From positions 1 to 37,177 of the forward strand of contig CACWIW010000078.1 of NCBI GenBank assembly GCA_902761035.1: a stretch of 37,177 bases of DNA, written 5' to 3'. The translations under genes and the position numbers were made by a program. The notes below the pieces were generated by a model. It ran no database searches, was not told where the DNA came from, and saw only the letters and a program-made list of their open reading frames with translations. This stretch comes from an uncultured bacterium. GTDB lineage: Bacteria; Verrucomicrobiota; Kiritimatiellia; RFP12; UBA1067. Numbering within the stretch: position 1 is the first letter of the stretch; each line of letters begins with the position of its first letter. Of the stretch, positions 22,426 through 30,860 are shown piece by piece.

Positions 22426-23919
22426 TCACCTTGAAGCAGCCGCCATGCGGCAGAAGTAGTCGCGTGTGGTGCGCACCACGACGGGCGAAAGCAAAACAAG
22501 CGCGACAAGGTTCGGAAAGGCCATCAGCCCGTTGAAGACGTCGGCAACGCCCCACACCACGCTCACCGTGAGGTAGGGGCCGACAAATACCACTAAAACG
22601 TAGAGGAGCCGGTAGAGCTTCACTATCCCCTGCCTTTTCACACCCACGAGGTACTCAAGGCAGCGTTCGGAGTAGTAGCACCAGCCGAGAATAGTGGTAA
22701 ATGCAAAAAACGCGAGCGCCAACATGAGGAAGAAGGGTGCGGCCACGTGCGCATGCGGCAGGAACGACAGACCGCGGGTGAACGCCTCAATCGTGATGTC
22801 CACGCCCTTGAGTCCGAGCGACGGCTCCCAGGCGCCCGTCACGACGATTGCGAGGCCGGTCATCGTGCAGATCACGATGGTGTCTATGAACGTACCCGTC
22901 ATGCACACCAGACCCTGACGCGCCGGCTCGTTCGTGCGAGCCGCAGCCGCGGCGATCGGCGCGCTGCCGAGTCCTGATTCGTTCGAGAAGATGCCACGCG
23001 CCACGCCCTTCTGCATCGCGATGAACAGCGACCCCACCACGCCGCCCGTGAACGCCGCCGGATTGAATGCGGCCTTCACGATCAACGTCATCGCCGCAGG
23101 CACCTTGGAGATATTGGCGAGCAGGAGCAACACGCAGATTGCCACGTAGAACACCGCCATGAACGGCACTACGACCATGGACACGGTCGAGATGCGCTTG
23201 AGACCTCCGATCACCACTAGCCCCACGCACGCCGTGACCACGAAGCCCGCGACGACCACGGGCACCGGATACGTGGTGCCGAGAAGATGCAAGCCAGACG
23301 AGACTTCTGGGTTGAATCCCGGATTGAAGAAGTTCTGCACTGCGGACGTGATACCGTTTATCTGCGTAATCGTTCCGATGCCCATTATGCCCGCCGTCAC
23401 GCCAAAGAACGCGAACAAGACCGCCAGCCATTTCCACCTACGCCCTAGACCGCGTTCGATGTAGTGGAACGGACCGCCTAGCACGTGGCCGTTCGGCAGC
23501 ACCTCGCGGTACTTGACCGCAAGCAGGCCCTCGGCGTACTTCGTGGCCATGCCGAAGAACGCCGCAACTTCCATCCAGAAGAGTGCGCCGGGACCGCCCG
23601 CGCCGATCGCCGTCGCCACGCCCACGATGTTACCCGTGCCGATCGTCGCGGAGAGCGCCGTGCAGAGTGCGCCGAACTGGCTCACCTCTCCCTTGGCGTC
23701 GGATTCCGTCTCGGCTTGGAACATGTACCTGAACGCACGCCCGAGGTTGAAGATGTGTACGAAACGGAGCATGAGCGTGAGCAGCATCCCCGTTATGAGA
23801 ACAACCCCGATCAGCGGGAGCCCCCACACCCAGTCACTCGCCGCATTCACCCATTCAGTGAGCGTCTGGAGCCAAACTGCGGGTGTCTCGGCGATTTCGG
23901 CGGCGGCGGCCATCGGCAT
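22426..23919 (-). CDS. Alanine/glycine:cation symporter (AGCS family)
   Basis: The 497-residue membrane protein is predicted to import alanine or glycine with sodium. The family signatures are clear: GLPLIGVVLITGMLLTLMLRF near the N-terminus, GALCTALSATIGTGNIVGVATAI, GALFWMEVAAFFGMATKYAEGLLAVKYRE, and GVARGIFSNESGLGSAPIAAAAART. About 10-11 hydrophobic helices follow, and a GWCYYSERC motif lies near the C-terminus. Length is typical. It begins 16 nt after the lipoprotein gene on the same strand, so it is likely the last gene of an eda-led operon. Confidence 0.93.
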   Translation of the reverse strand: MPMAAAAEIAETPAVWLQTLTEWVNAASDWVWGLPLIGVVLITGMLLTLMLRFVHIFNLGRAFRYMFQAETESDAKGEVSQFGALCTALSATIGTGNIVGVATAIGAGGPGALFWMEVAAFFGMATKYAEGLLAVKYREVLPNGHVLGGPFHYIERGLGRRWKWLAVLFAFFGVTAGIMGIGTITQINGITSAVQNFFNPGFNPEVSSGLHLLGTTYPVPVVVAGFVVTACVGLVVIGGLKRISTVSMVVVPFMAVFYVAICVLLLLANISKVPAAMTLIVKAAFNPAAFTGGVVGSLFIAMQKGVARGIFSNESGLGSAPIAAAAARTNEPARQGLVCMTGTFIDTIVICTMTGLAIVVTGAWEPSLGLKGVDITIEAFTRGLSFLPHAHVAAPFFLMLALAFFAFTTILGWCYYSERCLEYLVGVKRQGIVKLYRLLYVLVVFVGPYLTVSVVWGVADVFNGLMAFPNLVALVLLSPVVVRTTRDYFCRMAAASR

Positions 23920-23935
23920 TCCCTGTTGTTCTACG

Positions 23936-24358
23936 TCACTTGTAGCGGATCGTGCGCTTTGATGGAGGCAGCTTCATCTGCTCCTGCCGCTGGCGTGCTC
24001 GATCAAGACGGCGCTCGTCGGCGGTCTTGCCGAGTTGGGTGTACGACCTGCGTTCGCTGATGAGGATAGGCCGCGTGAAGCCATGGCGCGAGAGGTAGGC
24101 CATTACGCGGCGGGGCGCGCGCATGTCCCTAAGGTCGTCGGAGACATGGATGTTGATGGTGTCCTGCTTCGTGAGCCCCGAGTCCCTCAGGAGCCCCGGC
24201 AGGTCCCTCAGCTCAACGTATTTTCCCCTATATGTGACACCGCCGTCCGCCGCAATCGCAACCTCGGGATGGCGTGCGTCGGTGATGTATTGTTCTGTCG
24301 TGCAGCCTGCGGCGAGCAAAAGGAGAAATGCCGCGACGGCGACCTTACGTGCTTTCAT
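23936..24358 (-). CDS. Small lipoprotein with an ExbD/TolR-like periplasmic fold (tentative)
   Basis: The 140-residue protein has a lipoprotein signal with lipobox LAAGC (Cys19). The body reads GGVTYRGKYVELRDLPGLLRDSG, TINIHVSDDLRDMRAPRRVMAYLSRHGF and PILISERRS. This spacing of short strand, helix, strand, helix and strand resembles the periplasmic part of ExbD/TolR, but without its membrane helix. A basic C-terminal tail (DERRLDRARQRQEQMKLPPSKR) follows. Its ATG overlaps the stop of the coiled-coil gene by 4 nt, so translation is probably coupled. The functional call is inference only. Confidence 0.6.
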   Translation of the reverse strand: MKARKVAVAAFLLLLAAGCTTEQYITDARHPEVAIAADGGVTYRGKYVELRDLPGLLRDSGLTKQDTINIHVSDDLRDMRAPRRVMAYLSRHGFTRPILISERRSYTQLGKTADERRLDRARQRQEQMKLPPSKRTIRYK

Positions 24359-25047
24359 AGTCCAATCAGGTCGTTGAGTTCTTTCTTTTCGTGGGCAGCG
24401 CGCTCTTCTGGCGTCAGTTTGTTCAGATCAGGCGCCGGAGGGACAGGAACGGCTACATCCTCCGTCTCCGCAGCGGGCGATGTCGCGGGAGGTTGCGCGT
24501 CGTCTGCCCCCATCGCCGGTTCCATTGCCTCGTTCAGCTCTTTTTCCAGACGGTCACGCTCAATGCGGAACTTATCGCGTTCCGCACGGAGTTTCTTCTC
24601 CACCGCCTTCATGTCCTTCACGGTCGCTTTCATGTCCTTCACGGCCGCCTTCAAACCCGCCACTTCGGCTTCGGCGCGGGACTTGGCCTCACGGGCCGCT
24701 TTCAGTCCAGCCTCCGCCGCCGCGAGACGTCCGGAAAGTGTCTCCCGCTCGGCCCTCCATGCTGCACGTTCCCTCTCCAACGTCGCCTTGTCGGTTGCGT
24801 GCGCACGGCCTACTTCCCGTAGCTGGCGCAGCTCATCCGCCAGTTTGCCGTTGGCAGACACAAGTTCCTCCCGTCCAACGGAGAGCTGCCAATTCGACTT
24901 CTCCAGATCCGCCCGCACCTTCCGCAGTTCATCCAACTTCCTGTGCTGAATGAGCAGCCCCACTCCGGCCGCCACGACGATTGCGGCGAGAACAACCGCA
25001 CAGACGACCTTCACGACAACGTTATTATCCCGGATTTCTTCTTCCAT
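24355..25047 (-). CDS. Single-pass membrane protein with a long coiled coil
   Basis: The 230-residue protein has one membrane helix (about 10-33, VVKVVCAVVLAAIVVAAGVGLLI). A near-continuous charged coiled coil (about 35-175) follows, rich in Arg, Glu, Lys and Ala with internal repeats such as VKDMKA twice, then a Pro/Ala-rich linker and a short charged end. No catalytic domain is visible. The layout resembles structural or scaffold envelope proteins. AGGGGGGG precedes the ATG. It sits 15 nt after eda and overlaps the lipoprotein gene, so the pair may form one envelope module. Confidence 0.8.
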   Translation of the reverse strand: MEEEIRDNNVVVKVVCAVVLAAIVVAAGVGLLIQHRKLDELRKVRADLEKSNWQLSVGREELVSANGKLADELRQLREVGRAHATDKATLERERAAWRAERETLSGRLAAAEAGLKAAREAKSRAEAEVAGLKAAVKDMKATVKDMKAVEKKLRAERDKFRIERDRLEKELNEAMEPAMGADDAQPPATSPAAETEDVAVPVPPAPDLNKLTPEERAAHEKKELNDLIGL

Positions 25048-25062
25048 GGCAGCCCCCCCCTG

Positions 25063-25698
25063 TCAGCGTGTACTGGCAAGCGCGGCGGCGTCCGCCGCCA
25101 GTTTTTCGATGGCGTCCCAGTCGTTCGACGCAAGCGCGTCCTTCGGCACGATCCACGTGCCGCCGCAAGCAATGATCTCGGGGACGGCGAGATAGTCCTT
25201 GAGGTTCGAGAGGTTGATTCCGCCAGTGGGCATGAACTTCACGCCGGTGGAGCGGAATGCGCCCAGAAGGTTCTTGATCATCTTCACGCCCCCGGCCGCC
25301 TCGGCCGGGAAGAACTTGACCATAGGCACGCCAGCGGTGAGCGCCTGCGAGAGCTCGCTCGCCGTGGCGATGCCAGGCACCATCGGGAGGCCGACCGCCT
25401 TCGCGGTAGCCACCACCACGGGGTCAAAACCCGGCGCCACTCCGAACGCGGCGCCCGCCGCCACGGCTGCGCGCACCTGCTCCGGCGTAAGCAGCGTACC
25501 CGCGCCCACAACGGCTTCCGGCACCTCGGCCTTTATCTTGGCGATCGCCCCCGCAGCGGCTTTCGTGCGGAACGTCACCTCGAGAACTGGTAACCCGCCC
25601 TTCACTAGCGCGCGGGCGAGCGGCACGGCCTTCGCCTCGTCCTCGATCACAATTACCGGAACCACACCGGCCTTTTTTAGCGTTTCAACGACATCCAT
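25063..25698 (-). CDS. eda: 2-keto-3-deoxy-6-phosphogluconate (KDPG) aldolase
   Basis: Cleaves KDPG to pyruvate and glyceraldehyde-3-phosphate, or acts on 4-hydroxy-2-oxoglutarate, in the cytoplasm. The 211-residue TIM-barrel has the family motifs VVPVIVIEDEAKAVPLARAL, GGLPVLEVTFRT with the catalytic Glu, AVVGAGTLLTPEQ, PGFDPVVV, VPGIATASEL and VKFFPAEAAGG with the Schiff-base Lys, followed by FMPTGGI. The ATG at 25698 follows AAAGGAAGC; the open frame to 25734 runs through a repeat. No edd or uronate genes are nearby, so the pathway cannot be fixed. Confidence 0.95.
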   Translation of the reverse strand: MDVVETLKKAGVVPVIVIEDEAKAVPLARALVKGGLPVLEVTFRTKAAAGAIAKIKAEVPEAVVGAGTLLTPEQVRAAVAAGAAFGVAPGFDPVVVATAKAVGLPMVPGIATASELSQALTAGVPMVKFFPAEAAGGVKMIKNLLGAFRSTGVKFMPTGGINLSNLKDYLAVPEIIACGGTWIVPKDALASNDWDAIEKLAADAAALASTR

Positions 25699-25713
25699 AA
25701 GCTTCCTTTCTTT

Positions 25714-25805
25714 CAATTGTTCACAAATCTTCATTGTCCACCAATCAGCATTGCCACCAATACAAATTGTATTGCCGATTGGTGGACAATGAGGATTGAA
25801 GATTG
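25714..25805. repeat. AT-rich inverted-repeat element (ATTGTTCACAAAT family), copy 2, upstream of eda
   Basis: A perfect 14-bp inverted repeat ATTGTCCACCAATC/GATTGGTGGACAAT encloses a second palindrome CAATACAAATTGTATTG. The flank ATTGTTCACAAATCTTCATTG is identical to 6519-6539. It fills most of the gap between the M50 gene and eda and could be a mobile palindrome, a terminator or a leader structure. Confidence 0.75.
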
Positions 25806-25821
25806 TTGATCATTAAACGAG

Positions 25822-26589
25822 CTATCGCCTCCTCCTCACTTCCACTTCGTCATCATCGCCATCATCGGAGTACGGCGGCGGCGACACGCGCGCGGAAAAT
25901 TCCCACGGACTTCCCCAGCGCTCCTCCTGCACGGCCTGCACGTACTCCCGCCAGCCCTCGCGCCAGATCATCCACGCGATGAGAATGGAGATAAAGCCCC
26001 AGGGCCCGCGCGTGAAGATTGAGTGCAGTCCACGCAGCGCGAGCAGGATCGCGAAGCCGCGCCCCACGATCATCGCCGCGTACGTCGCCTTCGCGCGCGT
26101 CGTGAAGATACGCGCCACGCTGCGGAAGATGCGCCCGCCGTCCATCGGGAACCCCGGCAGCAGGTTGAAGCCGCCGAGGATGAGGTTCATCCAGAAGACA
26201 TACGCAAGCACGTTCCACAGCCAATCGTTTTCTATGGGCAGGTACCGCGCCGACACCCAGCCGATGCCGGATAGAATGAACGACACGACCGGCCCGGCGA
26301 GAGCCGTAAGAAATTCCTGGTACGCCTTTCGCGGCATGCCAATCAATGACGCGCACCCGCCGAGGAGCGACAACGTTATGTCATGCGTCTGGTAGCCAAA
26401 CGCGCGCGCCGTGAGCGCGTGGCCAAGTTCGTGCAACGTGATCGACACTGCAAGCACGAGCGCGCACGCGAGTCCCAAAGTAAGAGACCCGAAGTCCAGC
26501 ACGAACAACACGAGCAGGATAACAAGCGACATATCGAGATACACGGGTATCCCGAAAACGTCGCAAATTCTGAACTTGCTTGAAAACAT
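25822..26589 (-). CDS. Site-2-type intramembrane metalloprotease (peptidase M50)
   Basis: The 255-residue membrane protein has the zinc motif HELGH (53-57) in a hydrophobic helix and the second-site motif NLLPGFPMDGGR, with Asp150 as third ligand. About five helices are predicted. There is no PDZ or CBS domain, so it is the short SpoIVFB/Rip3-like form. The C-terminus is acidic then basic (DDGDDDEVEVRRRR). It probably cleaves a membrane-bound regulator; no partner is visible. The start at 26589 is chosen because TAGAAT lies 7 nt upstream without a Shine-Dalgarno; the frame open to 26829 overlaps proC and is not coding. Confidence 0.9.
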   Translation of the reverse strand: MFSSKFRICDVFGIPVYLDMSLVILLVLFVLDFGSLTLGLACALVLAVSITLHELGHALTARAFGYQTHDITLSLLGGCASLIGMPRKAYQEFLTALAGPVVSFILSGIGWVSARYLPIENDWLWNVLAYVFWMNLILGGFNLLPGFPMDGGRIFRSVARIFTTRAKATYAAMIVGRGFAILLALRGLHSIFTRGPWGFISILIAWMIWREGWREYVQAVQEERWGSPWEFSARVSPPPYSDDGDDDEVEVRRRR

Positions 26590-26596
26590 GTTTAAT

Positions 26597-26602
26597 ATTC
26601 TA
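26597..26602 (-). promoter_or_regulatory. -10 element of the M50 gene, leaderless configuration
   Basis: TAGAAT on the minus strand, 7 nt (ATTAAAC), then ATG. It is divergent from the proC promoter, 43 bp away. Confidence 0.5.
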
Positions 26603-26644
26603 CCATTTTCTGCCCCGTCTGTGCAATGCCCCGCGCAAATATGA

Positions 26645-26650
26645 TATAAT
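26645..26650 (+). promoter_or_regulatory. -10 element of proC-fum, leaderless configuration
   Basis: TATAAT, 7 nt (GTGCGCC), then the proC ATG at 26658. No ribosome binding site. Confidence 0.6.
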
Positions 26651-26657
26651 GTGCGCC

Positions 26658-27464
26658 ATGAAAACTTCACTTGGATTTTTCGGCGCCGGCAAGATGGCCG
26701 AGGGCATCCTCGCGGCCGCCGCGTGCCAGAAGGGCTTCGACCCGCAGACCGTCCTGATGGCGGAGAAGATTCCCGCACGCGCGCAGGAACTCGCAAAACG
26801 CTACCATGTGCGCACCACGCCTGATGCAAAGGACGTTGCGCGCGCCGCGCGCGTGATCTTCCTCGCGGTGCGTCCGCAGGACCTCGCCGCGCTTGCTGCA
26901 GACGTCAAGCCGCTCCTCACGGCGAAGACGCTCGTCGTCTCCATCGCAGCCGGCAAGTCGCTCTCCACGCTCCGCAAGCTGCTCGGCACTGGAGTGCGCC
27001 TCGTGCGCGTGATGCCGAACCTCGCCCTTCGCGCACGCGAAGGCATGTGCGCGATCTGTCCCGCGAAGAACGCGACGCCCGCCGACGTGAAGCGCGTCGC
27101 GAAGATCCTCAACGGCGCAGGACGCACCGTCGTACTGCCAGAAAAGTGCTTCGACGCCGTCACGGCCCTTTCCGGCAGCGGTCCCGCGTTCTTCGCGTTT
27201 ATGGAACAGGCCATGGCTGCGGGCGGCGTGAAACTCGGCCTCCCGAAGGACGCCGCGCGCCTCCTCGCGGAACAGACGATGCTCGGCACGGCCGCCTACC
27301 TCCGCCAGTCCGGCGCCGACCTCGAAACTTTCATCTCCGGCGTGGCCACGCCCGGCGGCACAACTGCGGCAGGCATGGACGTGCTGCGCGCAAGCGACTT
27401 CGCATCCGTCGTCGCCGCCACTCTCAAGGCCGCCTCCGACCGTTCCGCGGAACTGGGGAAATGA
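26658..27464 (+). CDS. proC: Pyrroline-5-carboxylate reductase
   Basis: Reduces pyrroline-5-carboxylate to proline with NAD(P)H. The 268-residue protein has an N-terminal Rossmann motif GFFGAGKMAEGIL, ARVIFLAVRPQDL, VSIAAGK, RLVRVMPNLALRAREGMCAI and the C-terminal signature ALSGSGPAFFAFMEQAMAAGG, with FISGVATPGGTTAAGMDVL. Length is normal. Its stop overlaps the fumarase alpha start (ATGA), so proC and the two fumarase genes form an operon; no metabolic reason for the pairing is evident. Confidence 0.95.
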   Translation: MKTSLGFFGAGKMAEGILAAAACQKGFDPQTVLMAEKIPARAQELAKRYHVRTTPDAKDVARAARVIFLAVRPQDLAALAADVKPLLTAKTLVVSIAAGKSLSTLRKLLGTGVRLVRVMPNLALRAREGMCAICPAKNATPADVKRVAKILNGAGRTVVLPEKCFDAVTALSGSGPAFFAFMEQAMAAGGVKLGLPKDAARLLAEQTMLGTAAYLRQSGADLETFISGVATPGGTTAAGMDVLRASDFASVVAATLKAASDRSAELGK

Positions 27465-28294
27465 CAAAGACCGTAACCAGACTCGCGGAGTTGATCCACG
27501 AGACGTCGAGTTCGCTGCCGGACGACGCGGAAAAGGCACTGCGCGCGGCACTGCGCCGCGAGGCGAAAGGCTCCTCCGCACGACTCGTGCTGGAGACGAT
27601 CCTCAAGAACGTCGCGCTCGCCCGCGCCGCCGGTACACCCGTTTGCCAGGACACTGGCACGCTCACGTTCTTCGTCTCGGAAAACCTCCGCCGCACCGTC
27701 ACGCCAGAACGCATCGCCGCCGCAGTCGCCGCCGCAACCGAAAAGGGCTGGCTGCGCCGCAACACGAACGACGCCGTTACAGGAAAATCAATCGATTCAA
27801 ATGTCTGCCCCGGTGCACCCGTGATCCACTATACGCTCGACTCGGAATCGAAGGTACGCCTCATCATGAAAGGCGGCGGAAGCGAGAACATGTCCATGCA
27901 GTTCTCCCTGCCCGACGCCTCACTCGGTGCAGGACGTGACCTCGAGGGCGTGCGGCGTGCCGTGCTCGCGGCCGTCCAGCACGCGCAGGGCTACGGTTGC
28001 GCGCCCGGCATCCTCGGCGTGTGCATCGGCGGCGACCGTGCTGCCGGTTTCGAGGAGGCAAAGCACCAGCTGCTACGCAATTTGGCTGATACGAATCCCG
28101 TTCCTGCACTTGCCAAACTTGAGCGCCGTATCCTCCGCGAGGCCAACTCGCTTGGCATCGGCCCGATGGGGCTTGGCGGCAAGACTACGCTCCTCGCCGT
28201 CAAGATCGGGGCGCGTCCGCGCGTTCCCGCGAGCTTCTTCGTGACCGTGGCCTATCTCTGCTGGGCCGCCCGCCGCCGTGAAATCAGTTGGTAA
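27461..28294 (+). CDS. Class I fumarate hydratase (or L-tartrate dehydratase), alpha subunit
   Basis: This 277-residue subunit belongs to the oxygen-sensitive 4Fe-4S fumarase/tartrate dehydratase family. Cys62 in GTPVCQDTGTLTFFV and Cys180 in GYGCAPGILGV are the likely cluster ligands; SNVCPGAPVIHY and KGGGSENMSMQF are further conserved segments, and GIGPMGLGGKTTLLAVKIG ends the domain. Split alpha/beta enzymes are common in anaerobes and act in the cytoplasm. The ATG overlaps the proC stop. Fumarase is more likely than tartrate dehydratase by abundance, but sequence alone does not decide. Confidence 0.9.
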   Translation: MTKTVTRLAELIHETSSSLPDDAEKALRAALRREAKGSSARLVLETILKNVALARAAGTPVCQDTGTLTFFVSENLRRTVTPERIAAAVAAATEKGWLRRNTNDAVTGKSIDSNVCPGAPVIHYTLDSESKVRLIMKGGGSENMSMQFSLPDASLGAGRDLEGVRRAVLAAVQHAQGYGCAPGILGVCIGGDRAAGFEEAKHQLLRNLADTNPVPALAKLERRILREANSLGIGPMGLGGKTTLLAVKIGARPRVPASFFVTVAYLCWAARRREISW

Positions 28295-28304
28295 GAGGGA
28301 AGCG

Positions 28305-28880
28305 ATGACAAAACTGACATATCCTTTCTCGGAAGCGGATGTGCGTACGCTCAAGGCGGGCGACGCCGTGAGCGTGAACGGTCTGATCCGCACGGGACGC
28401 GACCGCTTCCACAAGTTCTTCGCCGACGGCGGTAAAATGCCTTGCGACTTCCGCGACGGCGCGCTCTTCCACTGCGGCCCCGTCGTGGTGAAGAACCCCG
28501 ACGGCTCCTGGCGCGTTGTCGCCGGCGGCCCCACCACATCCGTTCGCGAAAACCCCTACGAACCCGCGTTCATCGAACAGACTGGAGTGCGCCTCATCAT
28601 CGGCAAGGGCGGGATGGACGCACGCACGCTCGACGCCTGCGCGAAGTGCGGCGCTGTCTACCTGCAGTCCGTCGGAGGCGCGGCTGCCGTCACCGCCCAC
28701 GCCATCACGCGCGTGACGAACGTCTACTTCCTTGAGGAATTCGGCGCCGCCGAGGCGTGCTGGGAGTTTGAGGTGAAGGACTTCCGTTGCATAGTGGCGA
28801 TGGATAGCCACGGCACCTCGCTCTTCGCGCAGGTCGAGGCAGAGTCCAACCGACGCTTCCGCGAGCTGTTGGCAAAATGA
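28305..28880 (+). CDS. Class I fumarate hydratase (or L-tartrate dehydratase), beta subunit
   Basis: The 191-residue beta subunit matches the C-terminal domain of class I fumarases, with VNGLIRTGRDRFHKF, ALFHCGPVVVK (Cys57, probable third cluster ligand), AGGPTTSVRENPYEP, IIGKGGMDARTLDAC and ALFAQVEAE-like SLFAQVEAESNRRF. The start at 28305 has AGAGGGAAGC upstream and follows the alpha subunit by 10 nt, so the upstream in-frame ATG at 28278, inside the alpha gene, is less likely. Confidence 0.92.
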   Translation: MTKLTYPFSEADVRTLKAGDAVSVNGLIRTGRDRFHKFFADGGKMPCDFRDGALFHCGPVVVKNPDGSWRVVAGGPTTSVRENPYEPAFIEQTGVRLIIGKGGMDARTLDACAKCGAVYLQSVGGAAAVTAHAITRVTNVYFLEEFGAAEACWEFEVKDFRCIVAMDSHGTSLFAQVEAESNRRFRELLAK

Positions 28881-28896
28881 ATCGAGGGCCGAGGAA

Positions 28897-29244
28897 TCAC
28901 TTCCTCGTAACCCTGACTTCCGCGCTGCCCAACCCTGGCACGCTGCCGAACTTGCGCACGCCCACGGTTACGCTCTCCACGCGAGGATCTGCGAGGCACA
29001 CGTCCGCCACCACGCCGGCGGCGCGTTCCAGGAGGCGGCACCGCGCGTCCTCCAGCGCCTCGCGGATGTTGCCCACCAGAAGCGCGTAGTCCACAGTGTC
29101 GTCAAGGCGGTCCGAATCCGCCGCGTCCTCGAGGTCGATGTCAAGCGCCACGTCAACGAGCAGACGCTGCTCGTTTTCGCGTTCCTCGGGCAGGTCCCCG
29201 ATGATGCATTCGACCTCTATGCCGTTGAGTCTCAGCTGGTCCAT
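28897..29244 (-). CDS. folB: Dihydroneopterin aldolase
   Basis: Acts in folate synthesis, cleaving 7,8-dihydroneopterin. The 115-residue protein has MDQLRLNGIEVECIIGDLPEERENEQRLLVDVALDID, DDTVDYALLVGNIREALE, LLERAAGVVADVCLADPRVESVTVGVRKFG and a terminal strand; the conserved catalytic Lys lies in VRKFG. GAGGAGAT precedes the ATG at 29244. Longer open frames reach past the promoter and are not coding. It is convergent with the fumarase operon. Confidence 0.92.
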   Translation of the reverse strand: MDQLRLNGIEVECIIGDLPEERENEQRLLVDVALDIDLEDAADSDRLDDTVDYALLVGNIREALEDARCRLLERAAGVVADVCLADPRVESVTVGVRKFGSVPGLGSAEVRVTRK

Positions 29245-29304
29245 CGCTAGATCTCCTCGCATGTCTTTCGTTGGAAACACCGCATACACTTTCTCGTGGC
29301 GGGA

Positions 29305-29310
29305 AGTATA
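29305..29310 (-). promoter_or_regulatory. -10 element of folB
   Basis: TATACT on the minus strand, about 60 nt before the folB ATG. Confidence 0.4.
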
Positions 29311-29369
29311 GCACATTTTCACCCTTTGCGCATTGCCATGTTCGCATATTCCGAGCAAATCATTCCCTC

Positions 29370-29399
29370 TTGCTTTTTCATCCCCGCTCATGCTATACT
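29370..29399 (+). promoter_or_regulatory. Promoter of the NSS transporter gene
   Basis: TTGCTT at 29370-29375, an 18-nt spacer and TATACT at 29394-29399, 15 nt before the ATG at 29415. Very short leader without a clear Shine-Dalgarno. Confidence 0.5.
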
Positions 29400-29414
29400 G
29401 CTTGCCTTTCCAAA

Positions 29415-30821
29415 ATGAGCGACATGAACAAACAGAACAGATCAAGCTGGTCGGGTCAGTTGGCGTTCGTGCTGGCGGCCGCCGCGTCGGCCATCGGCCT
29501 CGGCAACCTCTGGCGCTTCCCGTACCTGGCGGCGAAGTACGGCGGCGGCGTGTTCATCGCCGTCTACATCGCCCTCTCCCTCACCCTTGGCTTCACCCTG
29601 CTGGTGACGGAGATCGCGATCGGACGCTACTCGCGGCAGAGCCAGCTCACCGCGTTCAACAAGCTCGGACACCCGAAGTGGAACTTCCTCGGCGTCCTCG
29701 CCACCGTCGTCCCCCTCTTCATCCTCCCCTACTACAACGTCATCGGTGGATGGGTCGTCAAGTACTTCGTCGCCTACGTCAAGCTCGTCGCGGGCGGCGG
29801 CACGGCTATCGAGAACCCGCAGGCGTTCTTCGATTCTTTCGTAGCCGCGCCGTGGGCCCCTTTCGTCTGCATGGCGATATTCACGCTCGTGACGTGCGCG
29901 GTGATCGTTATGGGCGTGAAGAACGGAATCGAGAAGTCGAACATCGTGATGATGCCGCTGCTGCTCCTGATGGCCGTCGGCCTCGCGGTGTACGTCGGAT
30001 GCCTCCCGGGCGCGGGCGAGGGCATCAAGTTCTACCTCGTGCCGGACTTCTCCTCGTGCGACAACATCGGCAAGGTGGTGCTCGGCGCGATGGGGCAGAT
30101 GTTCTACTCGCTCTCGCTCGCAATGGGGATCATGATCACCTACGGCAGCTACATGCGGCGGCAGGACTCCGTGCCGAAGGCCGCCGTGCGAATCGTGGCG
30201 GCTGATACCTTCGTGGCCGTCCTCTCCGGCTTCATGATCATCCCGGTCGTCGTAATGTTCGCGGCGAAGTCGGGCGCGGGACGTGCCACCATCGACGCCG
30301 GTCCGGGACTGATGTTCGTCACCCTCCCGAAGGTGTTCGCGGAGTTCGGCACGACGGGCGCGTGGATCGGACTCGCGTTCTTCACGCTCGTCCTGTTCGC
30401 CGCGTTCACGAGCGCGATCTCGATGACCGAGGCGTGCGTGGCGGCCGTGTGCGACTACCTCCACGTGAATCGGAACACGTCGGTCGCGGCGGTGTGTACC
30501 TGGTCCATTGCGCTCGGTTCGCTCTCCGCGTTCGGCTACGGACGCTGGAAGGACTTCAAGCCATTCGGACTCCCCGCGCTCGACTTCTTCGACAACTCGA
30601 TGAACGTCCTCACGCCAATCGTCGCCGCGCTTATCTGCGTGTTCGCGGGATGGGTCCTGCGCCCGAAGCGCATCCTCGCGGAATGCCGACGCGACGGCAG
30701 CGCCGTCGGCTTCAAGACGTTCTACGCGGTGATGGTCAAGTTCATCGCGCCGCTTCTGGTGCTGACGATCCTAGTCTCGGAAATCTGCCGCACTCTAGGC
30801 ATCGGCGGCTGGAAGATCTGA
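29415..30821 (+). CDS. Sodium-dependent neurotransmitter-symporter (NSS/SNF) family transporter
   Basis: The 468-residue membrane protein is predicted to take up an amino acid with Na+. The N-terminal signature WSGQLAFVLAAAASAIGLGNLWRFPYLAAKYGGG is diagnostic (helix 1 unwound region and sodium sites). FILPYYNVIGGWVVKYF (helix 3), the helix 6 segment MGQMFYSLSLAMGIMITYGSYM and FTSAISMTEACVAAVCDYL (helix 8) agree. About 11-12 helices, close to bacterial LeuT/MhsT-like members. The ATG at 29424 is an alternative start. Substrate cannot be deduced. Downstream is a repeat block without genes. Confidence 0.93.
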   Translation: MSDMNKQNRSSWSGQLAFVLAAAASAIGLGNLWRFPYLAAKYGGGVFIAVYIALSLTLGFTLLVTEIAIGRYSRQSQLTAFNKLGHPKWNFLGVLATVVPLFILPYYNVIGGWVVKYFVAYVKLVAGGGTAIENPQAFFDSFVAAPWAPFVCMAIFTLVTCAVIVMGVKNGIEKSNIVMMPLLLLMAVGLAVYVGCLPGAGEGIKFYLVPDFSSCDNIGKVVLGAMGQMFYSLSLAMGIMITYGSYMRRQDSVPKAAVRIVAADTFVAVLSGFMIIPVVVMFAAKSGAGRATIDAGPGLMFVTLPKVFAEFGTTGAWIGLAFFTLVLFAAFTSAISMTEACVAAVCDYLHVNRNTSVAAVCTWSIALGSLSAFGYGRWKDFKPFGLPALDFFDNSMNVLTPIVAALICVFAGWVLRPKRILAECRRDGSAVGFKTFYAVMVKFIAPLLVLTILVSEICRTLGIGGWKI

Positions 30822-30860
30822 ACATCCCTCCGTTCCGAGACGCCCCACCCTCGCTTCCCG

